DNA of 64,000 nt from positions 4,464,001 through 4,528,000 of the forward strand of contig JAJUBI010000005.1 of the NCBI GenBank assembly GCA_022419385.1. The letters run 5' to 3'. This document shows, one piece after another, positions 1-11,491 of this stretch (the first letter of the stretch is position 1; every line of letters begins with the position of its first letter). The position numbers and the translations under genes are program-made. The DNA is from Paraconiothyrium sp. Pb-2020 (Eukaryota > Ascomycota > Dothideomycetes > Pleosporales > Didymosphaeriaceae). The notes under the pieces are model-generated. The model did not search any database. It was given only the letters and a program-made list of their open reading frames with translations, and was not told the DNA's origin.

Positions 1-192
1 ATGCTCGAGGTGTTCTGCTCGGTGGTGGGAAGAGCTCGAGCGTGCCTGTTGTTGTGAGTTCGAGGTGGCAGGGACCACCCGCCATTCGCTTGCCTGCCGC
101 CGAGCCAACCACATCGAGATGCCCACTCCGCTGCCGTCCACCGTTTGCATTTCATTGTGCGCCTGACCTACGTCCGTAATTCAACGAGCAAC

Positions 193-762
193 ATGGCGCA
201 AGTAGGTTACCCCACGATTGCTTCTGTCACAAGAACTTACTCGTTGCAGAAAGCAGTCAAAACGCTGGCCGCAGCCAACACGCGTCGCCTGAATCAAACG
301 CTCGTCGCAACCCTCGTCATCCACCTCTTCTTCTGGCTCTTCCGCGCCCTGCTCTTCCGCTCCAGTTTCACCCGCAAATCGCTTCTTCTCTATATTGCGC
401 TTGCATCGCCACAGCTCTTCATCAACTTCCTCTTCGAAAAGCAGTCGCGACCTATCAATGCTGCGGATGGCTCCATTAAGCGTGCCGGGGAGGACCTCGA
501 GGCCAAAGGTCTGACAGAGTACCTCTGGGATATCACGTACTGGACATATGGCAATCTGTTGCTGGTCACTTTCCTTGGCGATTGGGCATGGATCTTCTGG
601 GGTATAATTCCGCTGTACAGTGTCTGGCTGGCATGGACGACCTATACTGGGATGAGGGGCGGGTACCAGGATGCCGCAGGCGTGCCGCAGCCAGAAGCAG
701 GAACGAGCAAGAGGCAGGCCAAGTTAGAGAAGAGGGGTGGTCAGAAGGTGCAATACCGGTGA
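193..762 (+). CDS. snd2: SND2/TMEM208-family ER protein-targeting membrane protein
   Basis: Exons 193-201 and 250-762 give 173 aa. The 48-nt intron (202-249, donor gtaggt, acceptor ttgcag) is a multiple of three without a stop, so the frame also reads through. Splicing joins MAQ to KAVKTLAAANTRR, the usual N-terminus of this family, which is why I place the intron and start at the ATG at 193. The protein has two hydrophobic hairpins, around residues 25-70 and 105-140, with the family signature RAGEDLEAKGLTEYLWD between them and a lysine/arginine-rich cytosolic tail. The family (DUF788; yeast Snd2/Env10, human TMEM208) is an ER membrane component of the SRP-independent targeting route. It is convergent with the mS45 gene, about 290 bases apart. 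Confidence 0.88.
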   Translation: MAQVGYPTIASVTRTYSLQKAVKTLAAANTRRLNQTLVATLVIHLFFWLFRALLFRSSFTRKSLLLYIALASPQLFINFLFEKQSRPINAADGSIKRAGEDLEAKGLTEYLWDITYWTYGNLLLVTFLGDWAWIFWGIIPLYSVWLAWTTYTGMRGGYQDAAGVPQPEAGTSKRQAKLEKRGGQKVQYR

Positions 763-1048
763 TGGGGATAGGTCCTACGTGAAAGTGAAAGAGTAATTGT
801 GTGAAGAATCACGTTATCATGCGCACCCGCGTTAGTACTCGAGTACGATGCGCGTTAGGTGCCATACTTAACGTGTGTAATCTTGCTAAGATGGTATCGC
901 ACACCGGCTTGAATAGGAGAAGAACAGGCACAAAATAAGGGGTATAGCTACAAGCTCCTATCCAAGCGTTTACCCAGTGCCAAAGGTACCCGCTGCTATG
1001 CTACAAGTCCATATACACAGTGACACAATATATCGTACAACAATTCGA

Positions 1049-2440
1049 CTATGCCTCCACCTTGGTTGGGATCTTGACTTGTCCCTTCTTTCTGTCCTGG
1101 TGGGGTAGACCGTATCTCCATCCGACACCCTTGTGCGATCTTCCGTCTCTGCCCACATCTTCTACGCTCACATCCTGGAACACGAAGTCCCATCTCCGCT
1201 GCGGTACCGTTCTCTTGGTCTCCAGCTCCTCTTTTCGTTTGGCTTCTTCAGCTGCTTTCTTCTTCTCCGCTGCCTCTCTGTAGCGCTCCTGTGCAAGAGC
1301 TCTGCGCTCTTCGTTCGAATACCCGGCGACTTCGTCACGTACAACCTTCACAAGCTCAGGGTGTGGAATGCGCTCATCGGCAGGCAGAAGGTTGTTGTCG
1401 AATGCCTTTCCGGCATCCTCACGTGTAAAGTGCCGTGACTCGGCGACGGGTACGAACAGTTGCTGGCGGGTTGCAGGGTGGACTATCAAGTCATTGATTG
1501 GTTCGTGCACGACAGGCCGCTTTCCAGCATTCTTGGGAAGCGATGTGTCGATGTACGGCGTAGTGGGAACCATCTCAAGCACAGCTTTAGAGTATGGCAT
1601 CGCGAGGGTTTTACCCTGTAAGGGTTTCATTAGCTCAGGCCAACAAGAGTCTTCTTTGAATGCAATGAAGTTGTAGCCAATGTCAGAGACATAAAATATG
1701 TGTAACCATGTAGGTGTCTTAAAGACTAATCGAATGTTGTTTAAATCATCACAAAGGGGCAGGTATAAGTGAAGAGAAAGATGCGAACATACCTGAGCAA
1801 TCCACTGCTTCTCCATCTGCTTTAGCCGAACCACAGCACCAACTCGTTCATTGCTCACACCGAAGGTGATACTGGCAAGCGGTACTGTCTTGCCCTCTTT
1901 GACCACAAATTGGTATATCGCCTCCCGGAGTTCCTCGCTCAGTACAGGCTGACTTCGGAAGAACTTGTTCAGCGGAAATGGTCGTAGATCTTCAGCCGTC
2001 TCAGGTGGCAGTCTGGCCTCGCCATCTTTCTTCGTCGCTTGCTCTTCCTTTTCGTGCTGGCGAAGTGCGGCATCGAGCTGATCCGCGGACTCCTGACCTT
2101 CTACAGCCGTCGCACTCTCTCCCTCTGCTCCCTCCTTGGCTGCGGCTTCGCCCTCTTTAGGTTTCTCAGGCGCCTTCGTCGGCATTGAACCCGCGCGAAC
2201 TAAGTTGCCGAATCTGTCGTACGCTCCCAGATAATTCGTAGATCCAGGCAGAGGATGCTTCAATGCCCGGCCAGGGCCATTAAGCCATTCGTAGAACTTC
2301 CGCCGCCGTTGCGTTACCTGTCGACATGATGATTGTGAGAAGTCGCGTGCGGCTTTGGCTGGCTGTGCGATGGACTGGGGGCGGACTGAGGGACAGGAGG
2401 AGACGGAGGGGAAGTTAGGAGAGCGCAGTCGTGGAGGCAT
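1049..2440 (-). CDS. mrps35: Mitochondrial small ribosomal subunit protein mS45 (Mrps35/Bot1 type)
   Basis: Exons 1793-2440 and 1049-1615 give 404 aa. The intron is 1616-1792 (donor gtatgt, acceptor ttacag); it is 177 nt and free of stops, so it hides inside a continuous reading frame. Splicing brings EKQWIAQ next to GKTLAMPYSKAVLEMVP, a join that suits the family. The N-terminus is rich in Arg, Ser and Ala with few acids (a mitochondrial presequence), followed by the conserved block RRRKFYEWLNGPGRALKHP at about residue 45. The C-terminal 80 residues are charged and helical (AEKKKAAEEAKRKEE). In yeast and fission yeast (Bot1) the homologue is part of the mitoribosome small subunit and needed for respiration. 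The gene lies about 1.4 kb from the Whi3-like gene on the same strand. Confidence 0.85.
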   Translation of the reverse strand: MPPRLRSPNFPSVSSCPSVRPQSIAQPAKAARDFSQSSCRQVTQRRRKFYEWLNGPGRALKHPLPGSTNYLGAYDRFGNLVRAGSMPTKAPEKPKEGEAAAKEGAEGESATAVEGQESADQLDAALRQHEKEEQATKKDGEARLPPETAEDLRPFPLNKFFRSQPVLSEELREAIYQFVVKEGKTVPLASITFGVSNERVGAVVRLKQMEKQWIAQVCSHLSLHLYLPLCDDLNNIRLVFKTPTWLHIFYVSDIGYNFIAFKEDSCWPELMKPLQGKTLAMPYSKAVLEMVPTTPYIDTSLPKNAGKRPVVHEPINDLIVHPATRQQLFVPVAESRHFTREDAGKAFDNNLLPADERIPHPELVKVVRDEVAGYSNEERRALAQERYREAAEKKKAAEEAKRKEELETKRTVPQRRWDFVFQDVSVEDVGRDGRSHKGVGWRYGLPHQDRKKGQVKIPTKVEA

Positions 2441-3829
2441 GTTGCAATGGTAGATCTGCTACCGCATTGCCTGAATTGCTACCAAGGAAAAGCCGAAAAC
2501 GCGAAGGGAGCGTGGTGATGGCGTGTGGTGATGGTTGGAGCTCCCAATTGCAGCTTCGAAAATTGTCCTTGACCGACGCTAAGCCGTTTCGGAAGGCGCG
2601 ATCTCGTGAGCACGTGACAATACCTTCTTCCAATCAGTTGGGAACGGTGAGGCTTCGAGAACATCTTGCTTCTAGAATAAAGTGCCCAGGCGCGGATCTG
2701 CAGACCATGTGCCTTAGCTCCAACAACGCTGAGACAGCTGCAGGTCGTCGTCACATCACATCTGCATTTCTTCTGTGGCTCACTGATGCCCTGTCATGGA
2801 CGTGGGTTCCATGTGTATGCTTTCGGTTAAGTTGTGGCATTCGGTTCGTCGTTTTGCATTGATGTCCTTATTCATATACGTTCATACTGGTCCAGAATCG
2901 TACTCTGAAATACACCCCCGACATCTTTATTAATATCTAGAAACCTCTAAGCACCACGCTCCAAGGCGTACAAATTGAAGTGAAGCATAAAGCACAAATG
3001 AAACATTCCGAGTAAATGCTAGCAGAAGCCTAAAATGCCGTAAGGACAGGATGTCGTGTGCTCTCTGTAACAAGATCGCGGAACAAAATCTTAAGCAAAC
3101 CCCAAGAATTCCCTAGGATATACCAACCCCTCGCAAGGAAACATTTGTGACTCAGGTATCCCAACAACAATAGCCACCATGCAAAAGAAATAAACCCCAG
3201 CGCAAACAAGTGTCTGCTCGAGCCATTTGTAGTCCAGCCATGCTTCCGTGTGTAATAGCGCCGTACCATGTTTGTTCGCAAAAGCCGATGAATGATGCAC
3301 TCCCTCGGAAAAACAGTCGAAGTGGCCATGCCTGGCTCTGGTGCCACAGCTGGGTGGCATGAAACAGTGCGCCAGCCTCGGTCCAAGCGAGGCGTCGTCG
3401 TCGTCCGGATCGATGCATGCGACCTGCCATCCCGAGTTCCTGATCAGTCCAGCAGGAGTAGCGATGGATGCGTGGCCCTTGTGCATCGACGAAGTGTGCT
3501 CCTGAACGCCCGCTCCCAACTAACCCTATATCAATTCAACGCGCAAGGGGGAATCATCGCTGTATGCCTGAAATGTAGCCCACACCCGACAGACGCTTCG
3601 GCCATGAATGATTTCCACGCCGTTACCCATGCCCTTGCTTAAATAAGAAATGAAACCAAAACCAACACAACACCGCGCAATGACAGAAGTGACAGGATGT
3701 AACGCAGCAATAATGAATCAAAAGCCAGACGCATGCTGTAATCAATGCTCCCCTACAACACCTTCATCAATCGTGGCAGCGTGTCGACCTAAAATCTCAA
3801 ACTTCAACGTCCCGTCATGTAGGTGGAAA
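2441..3829. other. Intergenic, 1.4 kb
   Basis: It lies between the mS45 promoter and the 3' end of the Whi3-like gene. Short overlapping reading frames occur on both strands around 3030-3640, one with a hydrophobic stretch, but none has a credible start, splice signals or recognisable motif. Part of it is probably the 3' UTR of the Whi3-like transcript. Confidence 0.5.
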
Positions 3830-5587
3830 CTATCGTCCCATCATGTAGGCCGAGTAGTTGCCGCCCATGCCGCCGAATCCATTGCCGGGGCCGTTGGCAG
3901 TCAAAGGTGCGGGCATGGGCTGGGAGCGAATAGGGCTACTCATGTCGTTATGGCCCATGCCGAACCCGCCATTGGAGTACATACCGAATGCAGGCGAGCC
4001 ATTCGAATGGCTCGGAGTAGGCAGCCCTGGAGGAGCGGCGAGTCCTGGTGGTGGTCCCGTGGCAGTAGAGAAACCCGGAGGGGCGGCCACGTTTCCTCCA
4101 AAGCCGGGCAAGGGCGTGGTAGGCGTAATTGCGGATGCTGGTCCTATCGTGGTAGCTTGCCCAGTGCGCACGCCTAGAGGATTCTTCGAGAAGCTCAAAC
4201 GAATGCCGCCTTTCACGCTGTTGTGCAACGGGTGGCCATAAAGCTCGTTCAAGGCCTTGGTTGCAAAAGAAACGTCTTCGAATTCGACGAAACACATTGG
4301 ACCATTCTGCTTAGTCCGGAAGCAGAGGCGCTTGTATCCTCGTTGCTTAGAGAACAGAGCCTTCAGTTCATCCTCGGATGTATCCACTGGCAGATTCCCC
4401 ACGTACAAAGTATTGCAAGGCGGATTCTGGTCTGCAGGATTGACGGGAGGATATGTTGGTCGGTTGTAATGCTGCTGGAACTGCTGGTAGCTTGCATTTG
4501 GTCCAAGATTGCCGATGGCAGATGAGATGGAGGAGTGGGGTGACATTGCTGACAAGGTTGTGCCGGGTGACTGCATGGTGGCCGCGGAGCGGGGCGATGC
4601 ATAGTTGGGCATAGGCGGTGGGCTCATTCCGCTCACGCCATTGGTGTTCAGGGACAACGACGCAAATCCTCTGGTAATGGGCATGCCCGAGCTAGAGTTG
4701 GTGCCCCTACGCGGCAGTGCGTTTTGCACAGGAGTGGTTCCGTATCCGATGGACTCCTTCAAGAGGCCTTCGTCATCATCAGCCTCATCGTTAATCGTGT
4801 TCTTTCCAACGTTAGCGATGCGATGCGGGAACGAGCTGTTGACTGGTGACGTCGCCGAGAAGAGATTCTGGACCGGAAATTCTCCGTTGCCAAGGCCGGG
4901 AGTGCCGTTCGGTGGGGACATCTTCTCCAAGCTCTGGAAGGTCCCATTGTATCGCGAAGATTGACGACCATTTGCTGTGGCTCCGGCGATCCCATTTGTG
5001 GTGGAGACGGATCCCTGTCGCAAGGCTGTGCTGTCCACTGTGTTGCGCCGAGAACCGATGGTGCCCGGCAGATTGTCGTGCAACATCTCGACAATCATGG
5101 TCGCATCGCCGGTCGCGTTGCGCTTCCCGTTCAAAAGGTCGCGCGCTTCCTTTGCGCTTTCCAGCGTACGGAAATGTGCAACGGCTGAGACAAAGCCCAT
5201 ATCTTCGGGCGACTTGTGCGGTGCGGAAACCAGTTCGCAGTCAATAAGGTCCTTTGCAAAGAGCAGCATATTGCGCACAGCATCCCTGTCGCTGTTGGTG
5301 GGAAGCTTGCGCAGAAAGATGGTGTGGGCACCCTTGGGCTCAGGGCTGGTCTCGGCCTCGCTGAACGACAGCAACCCATTTTTGTCCAGATCCCGTCTCT
5401 TTCCTATGGGCGCGGGCATGGCGTAGGCGTGCGATGGTGAAAAAACGTCGGCGGTCATGGTGTTTTGCGACAAGAACAGCTGCTTCGGCGGCGAGGATGA
5501 GGTGGAGCTGCTCAGCGAGCCGTGCAAGAACGGGCTGTTGGAGAGGTTCGAGGGACTTGTGCTGCTCGGACTCGGCCCACCGGCCAT
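3830..5587 (-). CDS. Whi3-like RNA-binding protein with two RRMs
   Basis: This is a single exon of 585 aa. I start at the ATG at 5587 (MAGGPSPSS); the open frame extends further upstream but only with a TTG. RRM1 spans about residues 87-171 (RNP-like HTIFLRKLP). RRM2 spans about 392-467 (RNP2 LYVGNLPVD, RNP1 GPMCFVEFE). RRM2 ends in RLSFSKNPLGVR, characteristic of the Whi3/Mde7 group. The rest is low-complexity Ser/Asn/Gly/Pro sequence, including a Gln-containing stretch before RRM2 and a Gly/Met/Pro-rich tail, as expected of a protein that forms cytoplasmic condensates. Whi3 proteins bind mRNAs such as cyclin transcripts and control cell-cycle entry, polarity and differentiation. The very long gene-free region upstream suggests a long 5' leader, common for such regulators. 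Confidence 0.87.
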   Translation of the reverse strand: MAGGPSPSSTSPSNLSNSPFLHGSLSSSTSSSPPKQLFLSQNTMTADVFSPSHAYAMPAPIGKRRDLDKNGLLSFSEAETSPEPKGAHTIFLRKLPTNSDRDAVRNMLLFAKDLIDCELVSAPHKSPEDMGFVSAVAHFRTLESAKEARDLLNGKRNATGDATMIVEMLHDNLPGTIGSRRNTVDSTALRQGSVSTTNGIAGATANGRQSSRYNGTFQSLEKMSPPNGTPGLGNGEFPVQNLFSATSPVNSSFPHRIANVGKNTINDEADDDEGLLKESIGYGTTPVQNALPRRGTNSSSGMPITRGFASLSLNTNGVSGMSPPPMPNYASPRSAATMQSPGTTLSAMSPHSSISSAIGNLGPNASYQQFQQHYNRPTYPPVNPADQNPPCNTLYVGNLPVDTSEDELKALFSKQRGYKRLCFRTKQNGPMCFVEFEDVSFATKALNELYGHPLHNSVKGGIRLSFSKNPLGVRTGQATTIGPASAITPTTPLPGFGGNVAAPPGFSTATGPPPGLAAPPGLPTPSHSNGSPAFGMYSNGGFGMGHNDMSSPIRSQPMPAPLTANGPGNGFGGMGGNYSAYMMGR

Positions 5588-8500
5588 GCTTCTCTTTGTC
5601 TGGAGGGTGTCGCGCGGGCCGTGGGCAAGACAAAGCGGTGCGGTCGTGGCGGTCGAGGCGTGTCGCAAGCGAGCAAGTGCAATGTCGCAGCGGCGGAGGT
5701 TAGATGCAGAAGGTTCCGGCCCGTTGAGATGTCAGTCGCGGACGCTGAGGGCGACTCTGGGGGTAAAACAGCTACGAAACGTTGCAATGCCCGGTTCGCT
5801 TTTTGGCGGGCGCCAATGGGCAGGGCAGGCGCACGCGCAGACGAGCGATTGGCGCGCACGGCAGCAGCAACGGGATGCGCACGTCGAAGAAAAGGATGGC
5901 GGCGGGCGAGGCGGTGCGAGGAGGTGGATGCAGTGCGCCGCGAAGGGGTGGGTGAGTGCGCCCGGCGTGCCTTGGGCTGGGGTGCAAGGCGCGAGCGAGC
6001 GGCGTTGGATCGTGGCAGAGTGTGGGCAGCGGGCACGGGGGGGCCTTGAGCACCGACACGGCGAGATATAGGGAGCCGAGGGGAAGCGGGCGCTAGCAGG
6101 TCGCGGGAGGTCTCGCAATGCGCATGCAGCGGTGCTGCAGAGGAGATTGGGGCAAAAATGCGGCGAGTGCGTGGGAAAGGCTGCGTGTGAGGCCAATGAT
6201 GCGAGAATCCGGAGGGGGCTTTGGGGACTCGAAGGCGCGCTTGGATCACGCAGCGGCGGCCAATGGGACGCGCGCAGGCGGTAGGGCAGAGACAGGAGCC
6301 AGGCCGCGCAAGAACAGAGACAGGCCGGCGCGGTTGGGGCAGGGCGGGAGCGTGTCGCGGGCGGCAGTGGGCATCAGCGAGGGTGCGGGTGGCCAGCGGT
6401 GTGGGTGAAGGTGTGGAGGTGCTGGGCGACGCGGGCAGCACGGAGCGCGGAGGGGATGGACGAGGGCACGTTAGGCTGCGGTCGCGGTTCTCGACTTGAT
6501 AACACGCTGAGATTGACCGGAGGGCCCCCGCTGGTCGCAGATGGGCCGCTTTGATTGTGGGAGTACCACCGAGCGTTGCACAGTCTCCGCCCGCTGGGTT
6601 TGCGAGCGACGCTGAAACGGCGACGCGTGATTTGCTGGCTGCTGGGTTGAGGCCGGCGCGGATGCGGACGCTGCGCTGCTGAGACAGACGACGCTGGACT
6701 CGAGCCCGCCTATACCACGCCCGCTATGGCCCACACCACACGCCTCGGAGACGTTGGCCATGGCAGCGCGGCACAGACGCGGAACCGCTGCAAACATCAG
6801 CCTCTGCCTCCCCTGGCGCGCCCTGCTGCGCGAGCGGCGTGGGGGGATCCGCGAACGCGAAGCGACCTCCCTCCTGGAGCTGCCTGTCCGACCTCAGCGC
6901 GACGCTCACGACAGCGCTCTGGGGGCGGATGCGGACGCGGAGGCCCCTGGCGCGAGGCCCATCAGGCTATACCGGGACATGTCGAGCGAAGCATGCAGGC
7001 CGGAACAGGCCCGCCAGCAGATGCCTGGAGGCGCTGGCCGGTCTAGCGCACCCTTCACACCACGATGCTGGACTCGGGCGGCCGTCTTTGCGGCCTCTGA
7101 ACGCACGCAGAATCCCAGCAAGCCGGCGCCCAAGCAAACGCCGCGAATCACACCGGCAGCCAGTCCTGAGAGATCCTCACCAGGCCGCGCTGTGGGTCGG
7201 ATCCCCCAGCTGTGTGTCAAGCCATCGAACGCCCGTTCACACCGCTGCAGGCCCGCGAGCGCTGTTCCACTCGACGCTGCGTCGCCGTTGCCGTTGCCGT
7301 TGGTGCTACCCCCATCGTCGCCCTTGCGTGCAGTGTGCTTAGAGACGACCTGCGAAGCGTGCGCGGCTGCCATGTTGGGTACCACGCCTCCAGACATCTC
7401 TTTCACACCTCCTGGTCAGCATTTAGACCAAACCGCTCCTGCGCGTCCCCTGCCGCCAATCACGGCGACAGGCACTGGCCTTCACTCGGCATGCCGAACG
7501 CTGCGCCCGCTCACTTCCGGTCACAGGGCAAAAGGAACTTCAACGACCTTGTTGCCTGCCCGATACCCCTCCAGACAGCTCACCACTGCTTGAGAATCCC
7601 CAAGTGCCGTCCTCAGGAGCACGTGCATCCTCAGATCTGCGCCTGGGCTTGCTTTTTGCGCCTCTATCCGGCCCTATCGATGCTGCCCGATCCTTTACCA
7701 ACTTTTTGGCCTGAGCTTGTCCAATCACATCTTGCTCCAGTCAGCTTGTACAACATGCTGTATTAGATGCTTCAGCACGGAGGGTGACTTCACCCCTCCA
7801 GCTTGGAGGACCTCTGGCACCGCCGCCACGTGGATCCATCCAGGGTCATCGCCATTATCACGTCTTCTGGTTCAGCCGAGACCATGTCCCGACGATAGCC
7901 TGCTTTCTGGCGTTGTAGGCTTGTCCGGGCGACACGTTGTGACCGCGTGCAAGCCCACTCGACTGTCTGATTTGTTGCGTGCTCGAAGGCGTTTGTAAAA
8001 ACAAGACTAAGTTTCGGCACTTTGCTAACTGCCTTGGACAGGTACCAGAATCCTTCCATCACACTTGCACCAGCACTGTGATGAATTCATCACCGAACAG
8101 GCCTCGTGATAGCTCTAGAGAAAGCGTACGGGAAACTGGGCTTTCGTGCCCTGCTGTGGTCACTGCGTTTAGAGATGCGTACACCAACACCTACTTGTAA
8201 ACCTTCGCGCACGCCACGCCGTAAGCCACACAAATACAGCCGGTTATGTCCCGTCCCGTCCGACCCTGCAGGTCGTACACCGCTTACAAGCACACGTCCT
8301 TGACTTCACATGTACGGTCACGATTGGGGTCGACATCAATCCTACTACTTGACCACATGAATATTGTAATGCACGTCCTACTTTGCATTTTTGACCGTCA
8401 ACCACTTCACCTTTTCTGTCTCAGAAGTCACAGACGTAAACCAAATGTGGCTAGCCGAAAACATGGCGTGAACGGAGCAGAAGAGAAATCAGAAGATTCC

Positions 8501-9858
8501 ATCCCAGACTCCTCAAATCATTTCTGCCACATGGGCCTTGCCTGTAACTAATACTTCTGCTGCAAGACAGGATCAGGACCTCGCATCGCTATGTTGTGGC
8601 ATGGATCCACGGCTGTACCACACCAAGAGAATGGATGCCAGGCCAAAATCTTTAAAATGGTTGACAAGCCCACATCATCTCATCGCGCTGGAACAGCGTC
8701 AACGTGCATCACTTGTTGATGTAGAAAGCAGTCTGTGCTTCGATAGCACTCAGCACTCTCCACCCATAGTTTTTGGGATGGCTTTCGTGATGTCGAACGC
8801 TGCTGCCAAACTGTTCCCTGCCTCAGTATTCCCCCCAACCCACCCAAAAAGGCATGATTGTCCGGGAATACCTTTCATTGAGAAGGTCTTCATCGGCGTC
8901 TCCGTTTTCACGTTCCATCAGAATTGCATCATCAATCATGCTTACTGTCTCCACCAAGGAAGCCACCAATACGACATGAGCATTGAAAGATGTGTAGGCC
9001 CACGCGGCTAACGTCGAACGCCTCGCGAATGAGCCGCAATACTAGTACCTGCAGACAACCCCAGAACTCACGCGGTCCTCGAGTGGCTGAGTATCTTCCG
9101 ATGACCCAAGGACCGGCGTCTGACAGCTAAGCAGCCAGGACCATACGTTCATGCAAACAACACTTCCCCACAGTTTCAAACGACCTATGAAAGTCGCGAA
9201 ATGCCTTCATGTCCGTCACATGTGGCCCAGATCCATGCTAACGCTAAGGTCTTACGCTGAACGCTTACCCACGGCAACTTGGCTTTCCATCCTGAGACGA
9301 GCAGCTGAACCCAAGAGGCAATAGCTCACGAGACAAATCGAGGTCTTCAACGCGTTCCTTCCTCTGTCGCTTTGTTCCGGTCATTCGCCGCACTAGCTGA
9401 GGCGTGGGCATGCTAGCGAACGACGGGTCGCGCGCTACGGCCTAGTCTGTGCAGTGATCAGCAGGCTGCAGGGAACTCTGGAATAGAGATGGAACCCTAA
9501 TTGTAGCTCAGAAGCGGTGCATAAGCTCCGGCAGTTACTGGTCTAGGGGATGCGGTAGGTACGCGCGGACTGCAAACCAGCGTGGGTCATCTGAAGGTTT
9601 GAACGTTGAGTCGTGACTCTGGAACTATGCTTATTCGGTTCAATGCTGGATGTTCGCTTGATCCATGATGAAGCCGGTGGAGGAGAACGTGGAACCACTG
9701 GGTTGCGTCAACTGTTGCCCACTCTCAATTGACTTGTAACTTGCGATTTGGAGCGGATGGCTTAGAGCATCCTCTTAGTTCTTGTCTCATTACCTAGGTA
9801 TTTGCCTGTCGTCACGTTGCGTCGCTCGGAACGGCGCCCCCAGAAGCTTTCGGTCTCT
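5588..9858. other. Gene-poor 4.3 kb region upstream of the Whi3-like gene
   Basis: No protein-coding gene can be supported here. From about 5600 to 6480 the plus strand is markedly G-rich, and from about 6480 to 7750 it is C-rich. Both halves are GC-rich and therefore full of spurious overlapping reading frames with Arg/Ala/Pro-rich translations. Pyrimidine-rich sequence on the sense strand is usual for long fungal 5' leaders, so the left half could be the leader of the Whi3-like transcript and the right half that of a divergent transcript. At 7995-8040 there is an intron-like segment on the plus strand: gtaaaa, then a tgctaac branch-like box, then ttggacag. From 8500 to 9858 the composition is average and I see nothing. 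Confidence 0.45.
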
Positions 9859-11491
9859 TCATCGCTGTACTCTCCTGAGACGGATTCGCAAAGGTATTCG
9901 CTCCCAGATCAGGAACGCTCGCAATTTCTCGTGCCATTGCTCGGCAGCGTCGGCAAGTTCGAAATCAAAATGCCAGAGCATCTTCGCGAGCAGAAGTCTC
10001 ATCTCGGCATACGCTAGACTGCAGTTTGATCAGCTCACGCAAGATACATCAAGATGCTCATATCCTAACTCACCCTTTTCCAATGCACCCTCGCGGACCG
10101 ACCATGAACGGCTGCACTACCTCTCGCTTGTCGTCCTTGAACTCACTCGGAGCATTAACGAGCCAGCGCTCTGGAATAAATTCCTCTGGTCGGGCGAAAT
10201 TCTCATCGTAGCGATAAGCCGCGTGGTGGAATATGCTACAGCGAGTCCCTTCAGGTACCCAACCTCCCGCAACGCTTTGTCCGCCCTTACTTGAGATAAG
10301 ACGAGGAAAGCCGAATCCCGACGGCGGAAAGATGCGTAGCGTTTCCGACAACACTGCAATCATATACTCCAGCTCATTCACAGACGCCGGCGTGATCTCG
10401 CTGTCCTTTTCAAACACACTGCGAACCTCCTTGTGCGCCTTCTCCAGCACGTCCGGGTGCCTGCAAAGGTAGTACACCACCCCCGACAATAGCGTCGCAG
10501 TCGTCTCACTCCCCGCCACCACCAGCGTCAACGCATTCTCATACAATTCCGGACGATCAAGCTGATCCTCCTCCTTCTTACTCTGCAGCAGATAATTCAG
10601 CACATCTTTCCGTCCAACCTGATACCCCTCCTCCAGCCTCCTATCCACCAACTTCTGCGTATACCTCCCCATCATCTCCTGCTTCTCCATCGCCTCCCCC
10701 GCAAACCTCGCCAGCACCGGCTGCAACATAGTAAGCAACCTATACCTCTCCAGCTGCCAAACCTGGCACCCCACAACCACACCCCCGAGCACCGTCTCCA
10801 GAAAAAAGTGGCTCTTCCCCCCGCCCTCAAGGCAGTGAAACGCCTCCCCAAACAAAAACTCCCCCGTCAGGTCAAACGTCGTGTAATTAAACCACGCAGA
10901 CAGATCCTGCACATCATCCTTCTCTACCGCACGGCTTAACTGCTCAACTAAGAGGTCAGCGTACTTGCACACCATCTCGCCCAGCCCCTCAACCGCCTTG
11001 GGTGTAAACGCCTGCCCGTAGATCCGCCGCAGCCTCGCGTGCTGCACATCGTCCGCATTAACGATACCCTTCGCTTCTCTACCGTCGTCGTTCGCGCCAG
11101 GCGTGTACGCCGCTTCGTCCTTTTTGTTCTGCACGCGGCCGCTTTGCAGCCCGTAGATGTCGTGCCAGGCGTCGGGGGAGGCGAAGGCGAGCTCGTTGGG
11201 GGCGATGCGTACGATGGGGCCGTACGCGCGGTGCATGTGCAGCACGCGGTGGGGAAGGCGGCCGCGGATGTTTGCGATGACGTAGGGGAGGCGGTAGGCG
11301 GAGTAGAGGGGTGGGCCTGGGTAGCGGGAGAGGGGGTGGAGGTAGAGGTTGTAGAGGGCGTAGGTGAGGGTTAGGAGGAGGCACTGGGGTAGGGTGTTAG
11401 TGGGGTTGGTGAGAGGTGAGCGGGGAGGAGAGTGGGCGTATACCATTGCTGTTAGGAAGCCAGCGGTCTCGAGGAGGGTGAGCACTTCCAT
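9859..11491 (-). CDS. Cytochrome P450 monooxygenase
   Basis: Exons 10074-11491 and 9859-10018 give 525 aa. The 55-nt intron (10019-10073) has donor gtgagt and acceptor ctgcag; splicing continues the heme motif as GCIGKG then LAYAEMRLLLAKM, which confirms the junction. I start at the ATG at 11491; the frame extends upstream only to a TTG. Features in order: an N-terminal membrane anchor, the LHPLSRYPGPP hinge, the I-helix AGSETT, the K-helix SETLRIFPP (ExxR), a PERW motif (FIPERW), and heme ligand Cys469 in MVGPRGCIGKG. It looks like a microsomal class II enzyme using P450 reductase. The substrate is unknown; the closest types are fungal secondary-metabolism or detoxification P450s. The nearest oxidative genes are 3.5 kb away, and no backbone synthase is nearby. 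Confidence 0.92.

Noticed and set aside
3030..3386. Hydrophobic minus-strand frame possibly encoding a membrane protein
   Set aside because: Overlapping hydrophobic frames in two phases, no coding signature, and it lies between two same-strand genes, probably in UTR sequence.
5512..6441. 309-codon minus-strand frame upstream of the Whi3-like gene
   Set aside because: Proline/arginine-rich translation without domains, overlapping the true coding start. It is explained by high GC and a pyrimidine-rich leader.
6754..7593. Long open frame (279 codons) in the C-rich region
   Set aside because: It starts at TTG, its translation is Arg/Ala/Pro-rich noise, and equally long frames overlap it on the other strand, as expected in GC-rich DNA.
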